A stretch of DNA of 64,000 nt, from positions 744,001-808,000 of the forward strand of contig NZ_MTQM01000008.1 in assembly GCF_001984105.1 (NCBI RefSeq), in the 5' to 3' direction. The notes under the pieces are model-generated. The model saw nothing but the letters and a program-made list of their open reading frames with translations, had not been told where the DNA came from and did not search any database. Positions 17,066 to 25,664 of this stretch are shown here, piece after piece. Source of the DNA: Microbacterium sp. CSI-V. GTDB lineage: Bacteria; Actinomycetota; Actinomycetes; Actinomycetales; Microbacteriaceae. Made by a program: the position numbers and the translations under genes. Position 1 is the first letter of the stretch; each line of letters opens with the position of its first letter.

Positions 17066-18082
17066 ATGATCAAGCTTCTCTCGCACCTGTCCTTCGTTGC
17101 GATCACGACGCCCGATGTCGATGCCTCGGTGGACTTCTACGTCAACCAGGTGGGTCTGACCGAAGTCGCGCGCGAGGACGACCGCGTCTACCTGCGCTGC
17201 TGGGGCGACTACTACTCCTACTCCGTCGTGGTGGTCCGCGGCGCGGAGCCCGCGCTCGAGACCATGGCCTGGCGCACCTCGTCGGCCGAGGCCCTCGAAG
17301 AGGCGGCCAAGCGCGTCGAGGCGACCGGCATCCAGGGCGAGTGGTTCGACGGCCGCGGCATCGGCCGCGCCTACCGCTTCACCGGCCCGTTCGGCCACAA
17401 CATGACGCTGCACTGGGACGTCGAGCGTCACCGTCCCGAGCCCCACACCGCGTCGATCTTCCCCGACCGTCCCGAGAAGCGCAGCTCGGTCGCCGGCGCT
17501 CCTCGCCAGCTCGACCACGTCACCGTCGCGACCTCCGACGTCGACGCGTTCGTGCAGTGGTACGTCGACACCCTCGGCTTCCGCTTCATGGCGCGCACCG
17601 TCCTCGACGAGGCGCCCATCTCGGTGTTCTCGGTGCTGACCACGAACGAGAAGTCGCACGACCTCGGCGTCGTCCTCGACGGCTCGACCCGCGCCGGCCG
17701 CATCAACCACTACGCCTTCTGGGTCGACACCCGCGAAGAGCTGCTCATCGCCGCCGACACCCTCATGGAGAACGGCATCCCGATCGAGTACGGCCCCAAC
17801 ATCCACGGCATCGGCGAGCAGACGTTCCTCTACTACCGCGAGCCCTCGACGCTGCGCATCGAGCTCAACACCGGCGGCTACCGCAACTACGTCCCCGACT
17901 GGGAGGCGAACACCTGGAAGCCGTCGCAGGGCTCGAACAACCTGTACCGAAACGGCGCCATGCCCATGTCGATGACCGAGTCGTTCCCGCCCGCCGACGG
18001 CCCCAGCGCCACCGAAGAGGGCGTGCCCGACGAGATCAAGGACGCCCTGCTCAACCCCTACGCCGTCCAGGGCCGGGGCTGA
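17066..18082 (+). CDS. extradiol ring-cleavage dioxygenase (VOC, catechol 2,3-type)
   Basis: A 338-residue two-module vicinal-oxygen-chelate protein. Module one covers about residues 5-120 and module two about 148-275. Module two carries the iron(II) triad His151, His215 and Glu266. His198, His247 and Tyr256/257 match the other conserved active-site residues of type I extradiol enzymes. It should open an aromatic ring next to two vicinal hydroxyls. The acidic C-terminal tail of about 60 residues is longer than usual. The ATG follows GAAAGGA. It heads an operon of meta-cleavage-like genes, so the aglycone of a C-glycoside is a plausible source of its substrate. Confidence 0.88.
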   Translation: MIKLLSHLSFVAITTPDVDASVDFYVNQVGLTEVAREDDRVYLRCWGDYYSYSVVVVRGAEPALETMAWRTSSAEALEEAAKRVEATGIQGEWFDGRGIGRAYRFTGPFGHNMTLHWDVERHRPEPHTASIFPDRPEKRSSVAGAPRQLDHVTVATSDVDAFVQWYVDTLGFRFMARTVLDEAPISVFSVLTTNEKSHDLGVVLDGSTRAGRINHYAFWVDTREELLIAADTLMENGIPIEYGPNIHGIGEQTFLYYREPSTLRIELNTGGYRNYVPDWEANTWKPSQGSNNLYRNGAMPMSMTESFPPADGPSATEEGVPDEIKDALLNPYAVQGRG

Positions 18083-18116
18083 ACGTCGATCCCGGTCGGG
18101 GAGAGTGAGCACCACC

Positions 18117-19064
18117 ATGACCACCGCACCTTTCGCCCTCGCGCGTTTCCGTGACGGGGATGCCGTGCACGTCGGCCTCGTCGCCGGCGACCGCATCCGT
18201 GCGCTCGCCGACGACGAGCTCGGCGGTGGCCTGAACGCGTTCCTCGCCGACCCCGACTGGGATCGCCTCGAAGCTCTCGCTGCGGCGCCGGGGGAGTGGC
18301 ATCCGCTGTCGGATGTCACCCTCACCGCGCCCGTCGAGCCGCGGCAGGTGCTGCAGACCGGCGCCAACTACCGCCAGCACGTGATCGAGCTGGTGGCGGC
18401 GGGCCTGACGCAGAACACCGACCGCACGCCGGAGGAGGCCCGCGCCTTCGCCGCCGACATGATGGACGAGCGCGCCCGCACCGGCGAGCCCTACTTCTTC
18501 ATCGGGCTCACGGCGTGCGTCGTCGGCGACGACGTGCCGCTCGTGCTGCCGGCCTCCAGCGACGTGCACGACTGGGAGCTGGAGCTCGCCGTCGTCATCG
18601 GGCGCGAGGCGTTCCGCGTCTCGCGCGAGGAGGCGCTCGACCACGTCGCCGGCTACACGATCGTCAACGACATCACCACGCGCGACCTCGTCTTCCGCAA
18701 GGACATGAAGGAGATCGGCACCGACTGGTACCGGGCGAAGAACGCGCCCGGGTTCCTCCCGACGGGTCCGCTCCTCGTGCCCGCCCGGTTCGTCGACCCC
18801 GCCGACACCCCGGTGCGGCTCGAGCTCAACGGACAGGTCATGCAGGATGCCTCGACCTCCGACCTCCTGTTCGACGTCCCCGCGCTGGTGTCCGCGGCAT
18901 CCCAGACCCACCCGCTGCTCCCCGGCGACCTGCTGCTCACCGGCAGTCCCGCCGGAAACGGTCAGCACTGGAAGAGGTTCCTCCGCGACGGCGACGTCAT
19001 GACGGGGACCATCGGCGCGCTCGGCACGCAGGTCGTGCGGTGCGTCGCGGAGGAGAACGCGTGA
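18117..19064 (+). CDS. fumarylacetoacetate hydrolase family protein 1
   Basis: A 315-residue FAH-fold enzyme. The metal ligands Glu154 and Glu156 (HDWELEL) and Asp185 (VNDITTRD) are present, with HDWELEL as the usual signature. Such enzymes hydrate or hydrolyse the 2-keto acids formed after meta-cleavage, or split acylpyruvates. The ATG at 18117 is preferred; a GTG at 18105 is in frame but almost touches the ribosome site. It lies 34 bases after the dioxygenase gene and overlaps the next gene by four bases. Confidence 0.86.
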   Translation: MTTAPFALARFRDGDAVHVGLVAGDRIRALADDELGGGLNAFLADPDWDRLEALAAAPGEWHPLSDVTLTAPVEPRQVLQTGANYRQHVIELVAAGLTQNTDRTPEEARAFAADMMDERARTGEPYFFIGLTACVVGDDVPLVLPASSDVHDWELELAVVIGREAFRVSREEALDHVAGYTIVNDITTRDLVFRKDMKEIGTDWYRAKNAPGFLPTGPLLVPARFVDPADTPVRLELNGQVMQDASTSDLLFDVPALVSAASQTHPLLPGDLLLTGSPAGNGQHWKRFLRDGDVMTGTIGALGTQVVRCVAEENA

Positions 19065-20053
19065 GCGCGCCGTCGGAGGATCCGGCCGACCTCGACCGGC
19101 AGAACCCCGAGGCGGAGATCGCCGCGCGCGCCGAGGCCCACCGGAATTGGGGGCGGTGGGGCGAGGACGACGTGCTCGGCACGCTCAACTTCATCGACAC
19201 CGCGAAGCGTCGCGAGGCCGCCGCGCTCGTGCGCGAGGGGCGCTCCATCTCGCTCTCGCAGCGCTTCGACACCGACGGGCCGCAGAAGGGCTGGCGCCGC
19301 CGGACCAACCCCGTGCACACGATGACCGACACGGGAACGGATGCCGAGCGCGGCAACCAGGGCTTCCCGCACGGCATCGGCGGCGCCGACGACGTCATCG
19401 CGATGCCCCTGCAGTGCTCGACCCAGTGGGACGGCCTCGGGCACATCTTCGACCACGGGTTCGCCTGGAACGGGCGCCGGGCGGGCGACGTCGTCACGAG
19501 CGACGGCGACCTCGTCACCGGCATCGAGCACGCGGCCGACGTCATCGTGTCGCGCGGCGTACTGCTCGACGTGGGCCGGCACCTCGCGCCCGAGAGCGGT
19601 GAGCTCGCCGACGGCTACGCCATCACGGCCGCCGACCTCGACGCGTGCGCGGCCGCCGAGGGCGTCACCGTCGGTCGCGGCGACATCGTGCTCGTGCGCA
19701 CCGGGCAGTTCGCCCGCGTCACGCGCGAGGGCTGGGGCGACTACGCCGGCGGCCCCGCGCCGGGGCTGTCGCTCACGACCGCCGGGTGGCTGCACCGCAC
19801 CGAGATCGCCGCCATCGCCACCGACACCTGGGGGTTCGAGGTGCGGCCGAACGAGTTCGACGTGCCCGCCTTCCAGCCCCTCCACCAGGTCGTGATCCCC
19901 AATCTCGGGCTCACGATCGGCGAGATGTGGAACCTCGACGCGCTCGCCGAGGCGTGCGCGTCGGCGGGGCGCTGGGAGTTCCTGCTCTCCGCGCCGCCGC
20001 TCCCCATCACCGGCGCCGTCGGGTCGCCGGTGAATCCCGTCGCCCTGCTGTAA
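19061..20053 (+). CDS. cyclase family (kynurenine formamidase-like) hydrolase
   Basis: A 330-residue protein of the cyclase / metal-dependent hydrolase family. The family's metal-binding motif appears as QWDGLGHIFDHG near residue 120, a form seen in the larger actinobacterial and fungal-type members. Members hydrolyse amides, lactones or formyl groups. In an operon with ring cleavage it may open a lactone or remove a side chain. The GTG at 19061 overlaps the upstream stop by four bases. No signal peptide, so it acts in the cytoplasm. Confidence 0.82.
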   Translation: MSAPSEDPADLDRQNPEAEIAARAEAHRNWGRWGEDDVLGTLNFIDTAKRREAAALVREGRSISLSQRFDTDGPQKGWRRRTNPVHTMTDTGTDAERGNQGFPHGIGGADDVIAMPLQCSTQWDGLGHIFDHGFAWNGRRAGDVVTSDGDLVTGIEHAADVIVSRGVLLDVGRHLAPESGELADGYAITAADLDACAAAEGVTVGRGDIVLVRTGQFARVTREGWGDYAGGPAPGLSLTTAGWLHRTEIAAIATDTWGFEVRPNEFDVPAFQPLHQVVIPNLGLTIGEMWNLDALAEACASAGRWEFLLSAPPLPITGAVGSPVNPVALL

Positions 20054-20089
20054 ACCTGATCCCCGTGGAAAGAACAGAGAGGTTCTGAC

Positions 20090-21223
20090 ATGACCGCCGT
20101 TCAGAAAGTCGCGATCGCCGGAGCCGGCGTCGCGGGCCTGGCATCCGCCATCTTCCTCGCCCGCGCGGGCGTCGAGGTCGACGTCTTCGACGCGCAACCG
20201 TCGCTGCCCACCCGGGGGTCGGGCATCACGCTGCAGGGGAACGCCCTGCGCGTGTTCGACGCGCTCGGGGTGTGGGACGAGATCGCCGCGGCCGGCAACG
20301 CGTTCGAGGGCCTGAACCTGCGCGCGCCGGGGCCCGGGGCCCCGATCGTCGCAGCGCTCCCCGATCTCAAGACGGGCGGTGCGGACTACCCCTCGGCCAT
20401 GGGGCTGTCGCGACCCGACCTGGCCCGCATCCTCCTCGCCGCCGTGGAGGAGCACGGCGCCCGCGTGCACTTCGGCCGGCGGGTCACCGGTCTCACGCCG
20501 TCCGGCGACGCGGTCGACGTCGAGGTCGACGGCGCGCCGGCGGGAAGCTACGACCTGGTCATCGGTGCGGACGGCCTGCACTCGACGGTGCGCGAGCTCG
20601 TCGGCATCCACGTGTCTCCAGAGCGCAACGGCATGGGTATCTGGCGCACGTTCGTGTCGCTTCCCGAGGGGGTCGACCGCACCGAGCTGTACTACGGCGG
20701 TCCGGTGTACATCGCCGGGTACACGCCCACCGGTGCCGACACGATGTACGCGTTCCTGGTCGAGAAGGCCGAAGACCGCTCCGGCGCCTCCCCCGAGGAG
20801 GCGCGCCGGATCATGGTCGAGCAGTCGCGCGCGTACGACGGTCCGTGGAACTCCATCCGCGCCGACATCGAAGCCGGGGCGGATGCCAACTACACCTGGT
20901 TCACCCGACACCTCGTCGAGGCGCCCTGGAACCGTGGCCGCGTCGTCGTCATCGGCGACGCCGCGCACAGCTGCCCGCCGACCATCGCGCAGGGTGCCGC
21001 ACAGGGACTCGAGGACGCCGCGGTGCTGACGGAACTCCTCATCGACGGGGATGCCGTCGACCAGACGCTGTGGGACGCCTTCCACGAGCGTCGTGTGGCG
21101 CGGGCCGAGGCGATCGTCGACGCGTCGGCGCAGCTCGCCCAGTGGCAGCTCGACGGCGTCCGCGATGCGGACGCGAGCGGCCTGATGTTCCGCGTCGCGC
21201 AGATCACCTCGGTGCCCGCATGA
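20090..21223 (+). CDS. FAD-dependent aromatic monooxygenase
   Basis: A 377-residue group A flavoprotein monooxygenase, like p-hydroxybenzoate or salicylate hydroxylase. FAD motifs are GAGVAGL (residues 11-17), the DG motif (VIGADGLHSTVR, about 158-169) and the GD motif (VVIGDAAHSCPP, about 285-296). These NAD(P)H enzymes add a hydroxyl ortho to an existing phenol hydroxyl, making the catechol that the extradiol enzyme cleaves. The ATG follows AGAGAGG. It overlaps the amidohydrolase by four bases. Confidence 0.88.
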   Translation: MTAVQKVAIAGAGVAGLASAIFLARAGVEVDVFDAQPSLPTRGSGITLQGNALRVFDALGVWDEIAAAGNAFEGLNLRAPGPGAPIVAALPDLKTGGADYPSAMGLSRPDLARILLAAVEEHGARVHFGRRVTGLTPSGDAVDVEVDGAPAGSYDLVIGADGLHSTVRELVGIHVSPERNGMGIWRTFVSLPEGVDRTELYYGGPVYIAGYTPTGADTMYAFLVEKAEDRSGASPEEARRIMVEQSRAYDGPWNSIRADIEAGADANYTWFTRHLVEAPWNRGRVVVIGDAAHSCPPTIAQGAAQGLEDAAVLTELLIDGDAVDQTLWDAFHERRVARAEAIVDASAQLAQWQLDGVRDADASGLMFRVAQITSVPA

Positions 21224-22230
21224 GCGAGGTCGTCGACGTCCACGCCCACCTGCTCATGCCGGGCCTGCACGCCGAGGTCGAGCGGCGGGTGCCCGAGGAG
21301 GTGCAGGCCGCGGCCGATCTCGAGCTGCGCCGCAACGGGCTCGCGAGCCTGCAGGCGTCGGGGCGCATGATCGGCGAGCGGTTCCCGCGCCTGACCTCCG
21401 TCGAGGCGCGTCTGGCCGCGATGGACGCGCAGGGCGTCGACCGGCAGTGGGTCAGCCCGTCGCCGAACCACTTCTACCCGTGGGCGAACGAGGGTCTCGC
21501 GACGTGGACGACCGGCGAAGCCAACCGGCTCATCGCCGAGCACGTCGCCCAGGCTCCGGATCGTCTCGTGGGTCTCGGCACCGTGCCGCTGCAGCACCCG
21601 CAGCTCGTGGTCGACGCGCTCGACGACGCGGTGCTCGGGCGCGGGCTCGCCGGGGTGGAGATCTCCTCCTTCGCCGGCGACGTCGAGCTGAGCGACGACC
21701 GGTTGGAGCCGTTCTGGGCGCGCGCCGCGGAGCTGCGGGCGGTGGTGTTCCTGCACCCGTTCGGCTGCTCGCTCGACGAGCGCCTCGACCGGTTCTACCT
21801 CTCGAACACGGTCGGCCAGCCCACCGAGAACGCCGTCGCGCTCTCGCACCTCATCTTCGCGGGTGTGCTCGACCGGCATCCGGGCCTCCGTCTGGTGGCG
21901 GCGCACGGCGGCGGGTACCTGCCCACCGCGATCGGCCGCTCCGACCGCGCGTGGAAGGTGCGGCCCGAGGCGCACGGGTGCGCGCACGCGCCCTCGACCT
22001 ACCTCGCGAAGCTGTGGTTCGACACGGTCGTGCACGACGAGCGCGCCCTGCGGTGGCTCGTCGAGGTCGCGGGAGCCGATCGGGTGCTGCTGGGCAGCGA
22101 CTTCCCGTTCGACATGGGGCTTGACGACCCCGTCGGGTTCGTCCGCGGGGCCGGGCTCGCCGACGCCGAGGCGACGGCGATCCTCGGGGGCAACGCCGAG
22201 GCGCTGCTACGCACGCGGGTGCACGCGTGA
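21220..22230 (+). CDS. ACMSD-like amidohydrolase / decarboxylase
   Basis: A 336-residue member of the amidohydrolase-2 branch that holds ACMSD, gamma-resorcylate and other aromatic acid decarboxylases. His8 and His10 form the HxH motif. A further His (VFLHPFG), AAHGGG and the final Asp in GSDFPFDMG complete the metal site. Within a ring-cleavage operon, decarboxylation of an aromatic acid or a meta-cleavage product is likelier than amide hydrolysis. Overlaps its neighbours on both sides by four bases. Confidence 0.85.
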   Translation: MSEVVDVHAHLLMPGLHAEVERRVPEEVQAAADLELRRNGLASLQASGRMIGERFPRLTSVEARLAAMDAQGVDRQWVSPSPNHFYPWANEGLATWTTGEANRLIAEHVAQAPDRLVGLGTVPLQHPQLVVDALDDAVLGRGLAGVEISSFAGDVELSDDRLEPFWARAAELRAVVFLHPFGCSLDERLDRFYLSNTVGQPTENAVALSHLIFAGVLDRHPGLRLVAAHGGGYLPTAIGRSDRAWKVRPEAHGCAHAPSTYLAKLWFDTVVHDERALRWLVEVAGADRVLLGSDFPFDMGLDDPVGFVRGAGLADAEATAILGGNAEALLRTRVHA

Positions 22231-23228
22231 GGATCGCGCGGTGGGTCGACGGCGCCGACATCGGCGAGGGGTTCGTCGACGGGGCCACGGTGATCCCGTT
22301 CCCCGACGGGCTGCGTGTCGCCGAGGTGCTCGCGCAGGGGCTCGACGCGGCTTCGGCGCTGTTCGGACGACGTGACCTCGCGGCGGCGCGGCCCCTGGCC
22401 GACGTGCGTCTGCTCGCCCCGCTCGTGCCGGCGACGATCCGTGACTTCGTCGCGTTCGAGGAGCACGTCGAGGGGGTGAGCGCGTCGGTCGACGGCAAGA
22501 GCGAGGTCGTGCCCGAGTGGTACGAGGCCCCGACCTTCTACTTCACCAACCCGCATACGGTCCGGGCGACCCGCGACGTCGTGGCGATCCCCGAGACGCA
22601 GCGGCTCGACGTCGAGCTGGAGCTGGCCGCGGTCATCGGCGGCGTGCCCGGTTCGGACGGGGAGAACCTGGATGCCGCGAGCGCGGCCGCCCACATCTTC
22701 GGCTACACCGTGATGAACGACTGGTCGGCGCGTGACCTGCAATCGCGCGAGATGAAGGTGCGGCTGGGCCCTGCCAAGGGCAAGGATTTCGCGATGACGC
22801 TCGGGCCGTGGATCGTCACGGCCGACGAGCTCGAGCCGTACCTCGGCGCCGACGGTTTCCTCGCCGTGCGGGCGGAGCTGTTCATCAACGGCGAGCTCAT
22901 CGGCGACGACCTCGTGGCGAACATGGGCTGGCCGTTCCCCGAGCTGGTGATGTACGCCGCGCGGAACTCCGTCGTCGTGCCGGGCGACGTGCTCGGGTCG
23001 GGCACGGTGGGCCACGGCGGATGCCTGGGCGAGCTGTGGGGGCGCCGCGGTGCGCTCGACCCGCGGCCTCTCGAACCCGGCGACGAGGTGCGCATGGTCA
23101 TCGACGGCGTCGGCGAGATCGTCAACGTCGTGGGAGAGCGGGTCGCCGCGCCGCCCGTGCCGCGGGCGCGGGAGCGTTCGCGGGCGCGGTACCGCACCGA
23201 TGTCGCGGGATCCCCGGCCGGGCGATGA
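22227..23228 (+). CDS. fumarylacetoacetate hydrolase family protein 2
   Basis: A 333-residue second FAH-fold enzyme with metal ligands Glu130, Glu132 (LDVELEL) and Asp165 (MNDWSARD). It is closer to true fumarylacetoacetase and 2-oxo-hept-3-ene-1,7-dioate types than the copy at 18117, as it keeps the NDWSARDLQ signature. Having two FAH proteins suggests both a hydrolase and a hydratase or isomerase step in one pathway. The start is GTG 22227, overlapping the upstream stop. The last 25 residues are Arg-rich and look disordered. Confidence 0.86.
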   Translation: MRIARWVDGADIGEGFVDGATVIPFPDGLRVAEVLAQGLDAASALFGRRDLAAARPLADVRLLAPLVPATIRDFVAFEEHVEGVSASVDGKSEVVPEWYEAPTFYFTNPHTVRATRDVVAIPETQRLDVELELAAVIGGVPGSDGENLDAASAAAHIFGYTVMNDWSARDLQSREMKVRLGPAKGKDFAMTLGPWIVTADELEPYLGADGFLAVRAELFINGELIGDDLVANMGWPFPELVMYAARNSVVVPGDVLGSGTVGHGGCLGELWGRRGALDPRPLEPGDEVRMVIDGVGEIVNVVGERVAAPPVPRARERSRARYRTDVAGSPAGR

Positions 23229-24001
23229 CCGATCTGCGTCTGCCGGGCATCGCCGATCACCTGTTCGTGGTGACGGGTGCCGGAGGCGGCCAGGGCGCGG
23301 AGGAGGCGCTGACGCTGACTTCGCTCGGGGCGGATGTCGTCGCGGTGGACCTGGCCGAGGACGCGCCCGAGCTGCGCGAGCGCGCGGCGCCCCTCAGGGG
23401 ATCGCTCGCCTACCGACGCCTCGACGTCGCCCGTGGGGAGGACTGGGCCGCACTCGCCGCGTCGCTGGACCGACGGCGCGTGCGGGGGCTGGTGAACAAC
23501 GCCGGCATCACGCACCGCGCGCGCATCGGAGAGCTCGCCCGCGCCGACTGGGACCGCGTGTTCGCCGTCAACGTCACCGGCGCGATGCTCGGCATCCAAG
23601 CGCTCCTCCCGCTCATGGATGCCGGCTCCTCGATCGTCAACATCGGCTCGGTCGCGGGACTCACGGGGCATTACACGGCCGCGTACACCGCGAGCAAGTG
23701 GGCGTTGCGCGGGCTCACGCACGCGAGCGTCACGGAGCTCGGGCCCCGCGGCATCCGGGTGAATCTGGTGCATCCGGGCTTCATCCGCACTCCGATGACG
23801 GCGTCGGCGTCGCCCGCGTTCGCCGAGGCGAGCACCGCGATCATTCCGCTGCACCGTGTCGGCGAGGCGGTCGAGGTCGCCGAGATCGTCGCCTTCCTGC
23901 TCTCGGATGCCGCGGCGTTCCTCACGGGAGCGGAGATCGGTGTCGACGGCGGGCAGGCCCTGTCGGGGGCGGCGTCGGTGCTCTCCGACGCCCTCCGCTA
24001 A
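23225..24001 (+). CDS. short-chain dehydrogenase/reductase
   Basis: A 258-residue classical SDR. The cofactor motif TGAGGGQG is near residues 15-22, NNAG about residue 92, the catalytic Ser in IGSVAG and the YTASK pair near 157-161. The missing acidic residue early in the protein leaves the NAD or NADP choice open. It is the last gene of the operon, coupled to FAH2 by a four-base overlap. It may reduce or oxidise a keto intermediate of aglycone breakdown. Confidence 0.86.
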   Translation: MTDLRLPGIADHLFVVTGAGGGQGAEEALTLTSLGADVVAVDLAEDAPELRERAAPLRGSLAYRRLDVARGEDWAALAASLDRRRVRGLVNNAGITHRARIGELARADWDRVFAVNVTGAMLGIQALLPLMDAGSSIVNIGSVAGLTGHYTAAYTASKWALRGLTHASVTELGPRGIRVNLVHPGFIRTPMTASASPAFAEASTAIIPLHRVGEAVEVAEIVAFLLSDAAAFLTGAEIGVDGGQALSGAASVLSDALR

Positions 24002-24003
24002 TG

Positions 24004-24031
24004 TTGAAAATCGACATAAGTCGGGTATGAT
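24004..24031 (+). promoter_or_regulatory. strong promoter with CGAC-ATAA-GTCG operator
   Basis: TTGAAA (24004-24009), a 16-base spacer and TATGAT (24026-24031) make the best sigma-A promoter in the window. The palindrome CGACATAAGTCG (24012-24023) sits in the spacer, as at 13764 and 17005. It starts right after the SDR stop codon and would drive the MFS and GMC genes. Confidence 0.75.
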
Positions 24032-24131
24032 GGCTCCGACGTCGGGGCCCCGCGGGTCCGTTCGCCCGGTGAGGGAGCCGGAGCGGCACATACGGTCGCG
24101 TCGATCGCCCGGTCGTACGGGCGCCCCACGT

Positions 24132-25631
24132 ATGACTCTCTCCCCCGCGCGCGTGCGCATCCTCGTCGTCGCCCTTCTCGCGGTGTCGTTCCTCGGCGCC
24201 CTCGACCACACGGTGGTCTCCACCTCGCTCGCCACGATCGCCGGTGACCTCGGCGCGCTCGAGCACATGAGCTGGATCATGGTCGGCTACACCCTCGCCG
24301 CCACCGTGATGCTGCCCGTGCTCGGCAAGCTCGGCGACGTCGTCGGGCCGCGCAGCGTCTTCCTCGTGTCGCTCGGCCTGTTCCTCGTCGCCTCGCTCGC
24401 GTGCGGCTTCGCCCCCGACCTCGGCTGGCTGATCGCCGCCCGCGTCGTCCAGGGCCTCGGCTCCGCGGGGCTCCAGCTGATGTCGCAGACGATCATCGCC
24501 CGCGTCACGAGCCCCCGCCAGCGTCCCCGCTACATGGCCGTGATCGGCACGGCCTTCCCGGTCGCGATCGTCGTCGGACCCGTCGTCGGCGGACTCATCA
24601 CCGACTTCTGGGGCTGGTCGTGGGTGTTCTGGATCAACATCCCGGTGGGTCTCGCGGCCTTCGCGCTCGCCCTGGTCGCCGTGCCCCGTCTCCCCGGTGG
24701 CGCCCATCCCCGCTTCGACATCCCCGGCTCGATCGTCTTCACCGGCACGCTCGTCGCGCTCGTGCTCGCCGTGACCTGGATCGGCGACGACGCCCTGCGC
24801 CCGGCGGCGCTCGCGTGCGCGGCGGCGGCGGTCGTCGGCATCCTGGCCCTCGTCGCCATCGAACGACGGGCGGTCGAGCCGATCCTGCCGCCCCGCATCC
24901 TGCGCAACCGCACGATCCTCGCCTGCCTCGGTCTCTCGCTCATCGTCGGCGCTGGCCTCTTCGCCGTCGTCGCGTACGTGCCGACGTACATCCAGATGGC
25001 CTATCGCACGACCGCGACCGTGTCGGGTCTCGTGCCGATCGCGACCGTGCTCGGCATGCTCGTCAGCAACCTGCTCACCGGGTGGTTGGTCAGCCGCTCG
25101 GGCCGCTACCGCTTCTACCCCGTCTTCGGCACGGTGCTCGGGGCCGCGGGGCTGGCGACCATGGCCGCGCTTCCGGCGGGGGCGCCGCTGTGGGTGCCCA
25201 TGGTCGTGATGGCCGCGGTCGGTATCGGCACCGGCTCGTTCACGAACCTCATCTTCGCCGTCGTGCAGAGCGCGGCCGCCCGCTCCGACCTCGGAGCCGT
25301 CACCGCCACCACCAACCTCGTGCGCCAGGTGGGGTCGGCCGTCGGCACGGCGATCGTCGGCGGCGTGGTCGGCTTCGGCGTGGCCGCGTCCCTCCCGGTC
25401 GGTCTTGATGCCGACACCCTGACTCCCGCGGTGGTCCGCGCCGCGTCCCCCGAGGTTCAGGACGCCGTTGCCGTGATCTACCATGACACCTTCGCTCCGG
25501 TGTTCGCCGGTCTCGCGCTCGTCTACGCCTGCGGCATCGTCTTCGCGCTGCTGCTCCCCGGCGGGCGTCTGTCCGACGAGGCGCCCGCACCCCTCGATGC
25601 CGTGACCGACGCCGAACGCCAGCCCGTCTGA
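24132..25631 (+). CDS. MFS transporter, DHA2 (EmrB/QacA) type
   Basis: A 499-residue integral membrane protein with about 14 hydrophobic helices. It carries the DHA2 motif near LDHTVVSTSLATIAGDL in helix 1 and GKLGDVVGPRSVF in the first cytoplasmic loop. Most relatives export drugs or aromatic compounds by proton antiport; some import. Under the same operator as the aromatic operon it may move the glycoside, aglycone or a toxic intermediate. The ATG at 24132 has no clear ribosome site and a leader of about 95 bases, so the start is less certain. Confidence 0.83.
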   Translation: MTLSPARVRILVVALLAVSFLGALDHTVVSTSLATIAGDLGALEHMSWIMVGYTLAATVMLPVLGKLGDVVGPRSVFLVSLGLFLVASLACGFAPDLGWLIAARVVQGLGSAGLQLMSQTIIARVTSPRQRPRYMAVIGTAFPVAIVVGPVVGGLITDFWGWSWVFWINIPVGLAAFALALVAVPRLPGGAHPRFDIPGSIVFTGTLVALVLAVTWIGDDALRPAALACAAAAVVGILALVAIERRAVEPILPPRILRNRTILACLGLSLIVGAGLFAVVAYVPTYIQMAYRTTATVSGLVPIATVLGMLVSNLLTGWLVSRSGRYRFYPVFGTVLGAAGLATMAALPAGAPLWVPMVVMAAVGIGTGSFTNLIFAVVQSAAARSDLGAVTATTNLVRQVGSAVGTAIVGGVVGFGVAASLPVGLDADTLTPAVVRAASPEVQDAVAVIYHDTFAPVFAGLALVYACGIVFALLLPGGRLSDEAPAPLDAVTDAERQPV

Positions 25632-25664
25632 TCTCTCAGCCCGCCTGATCTCGAAGGAGAGACC

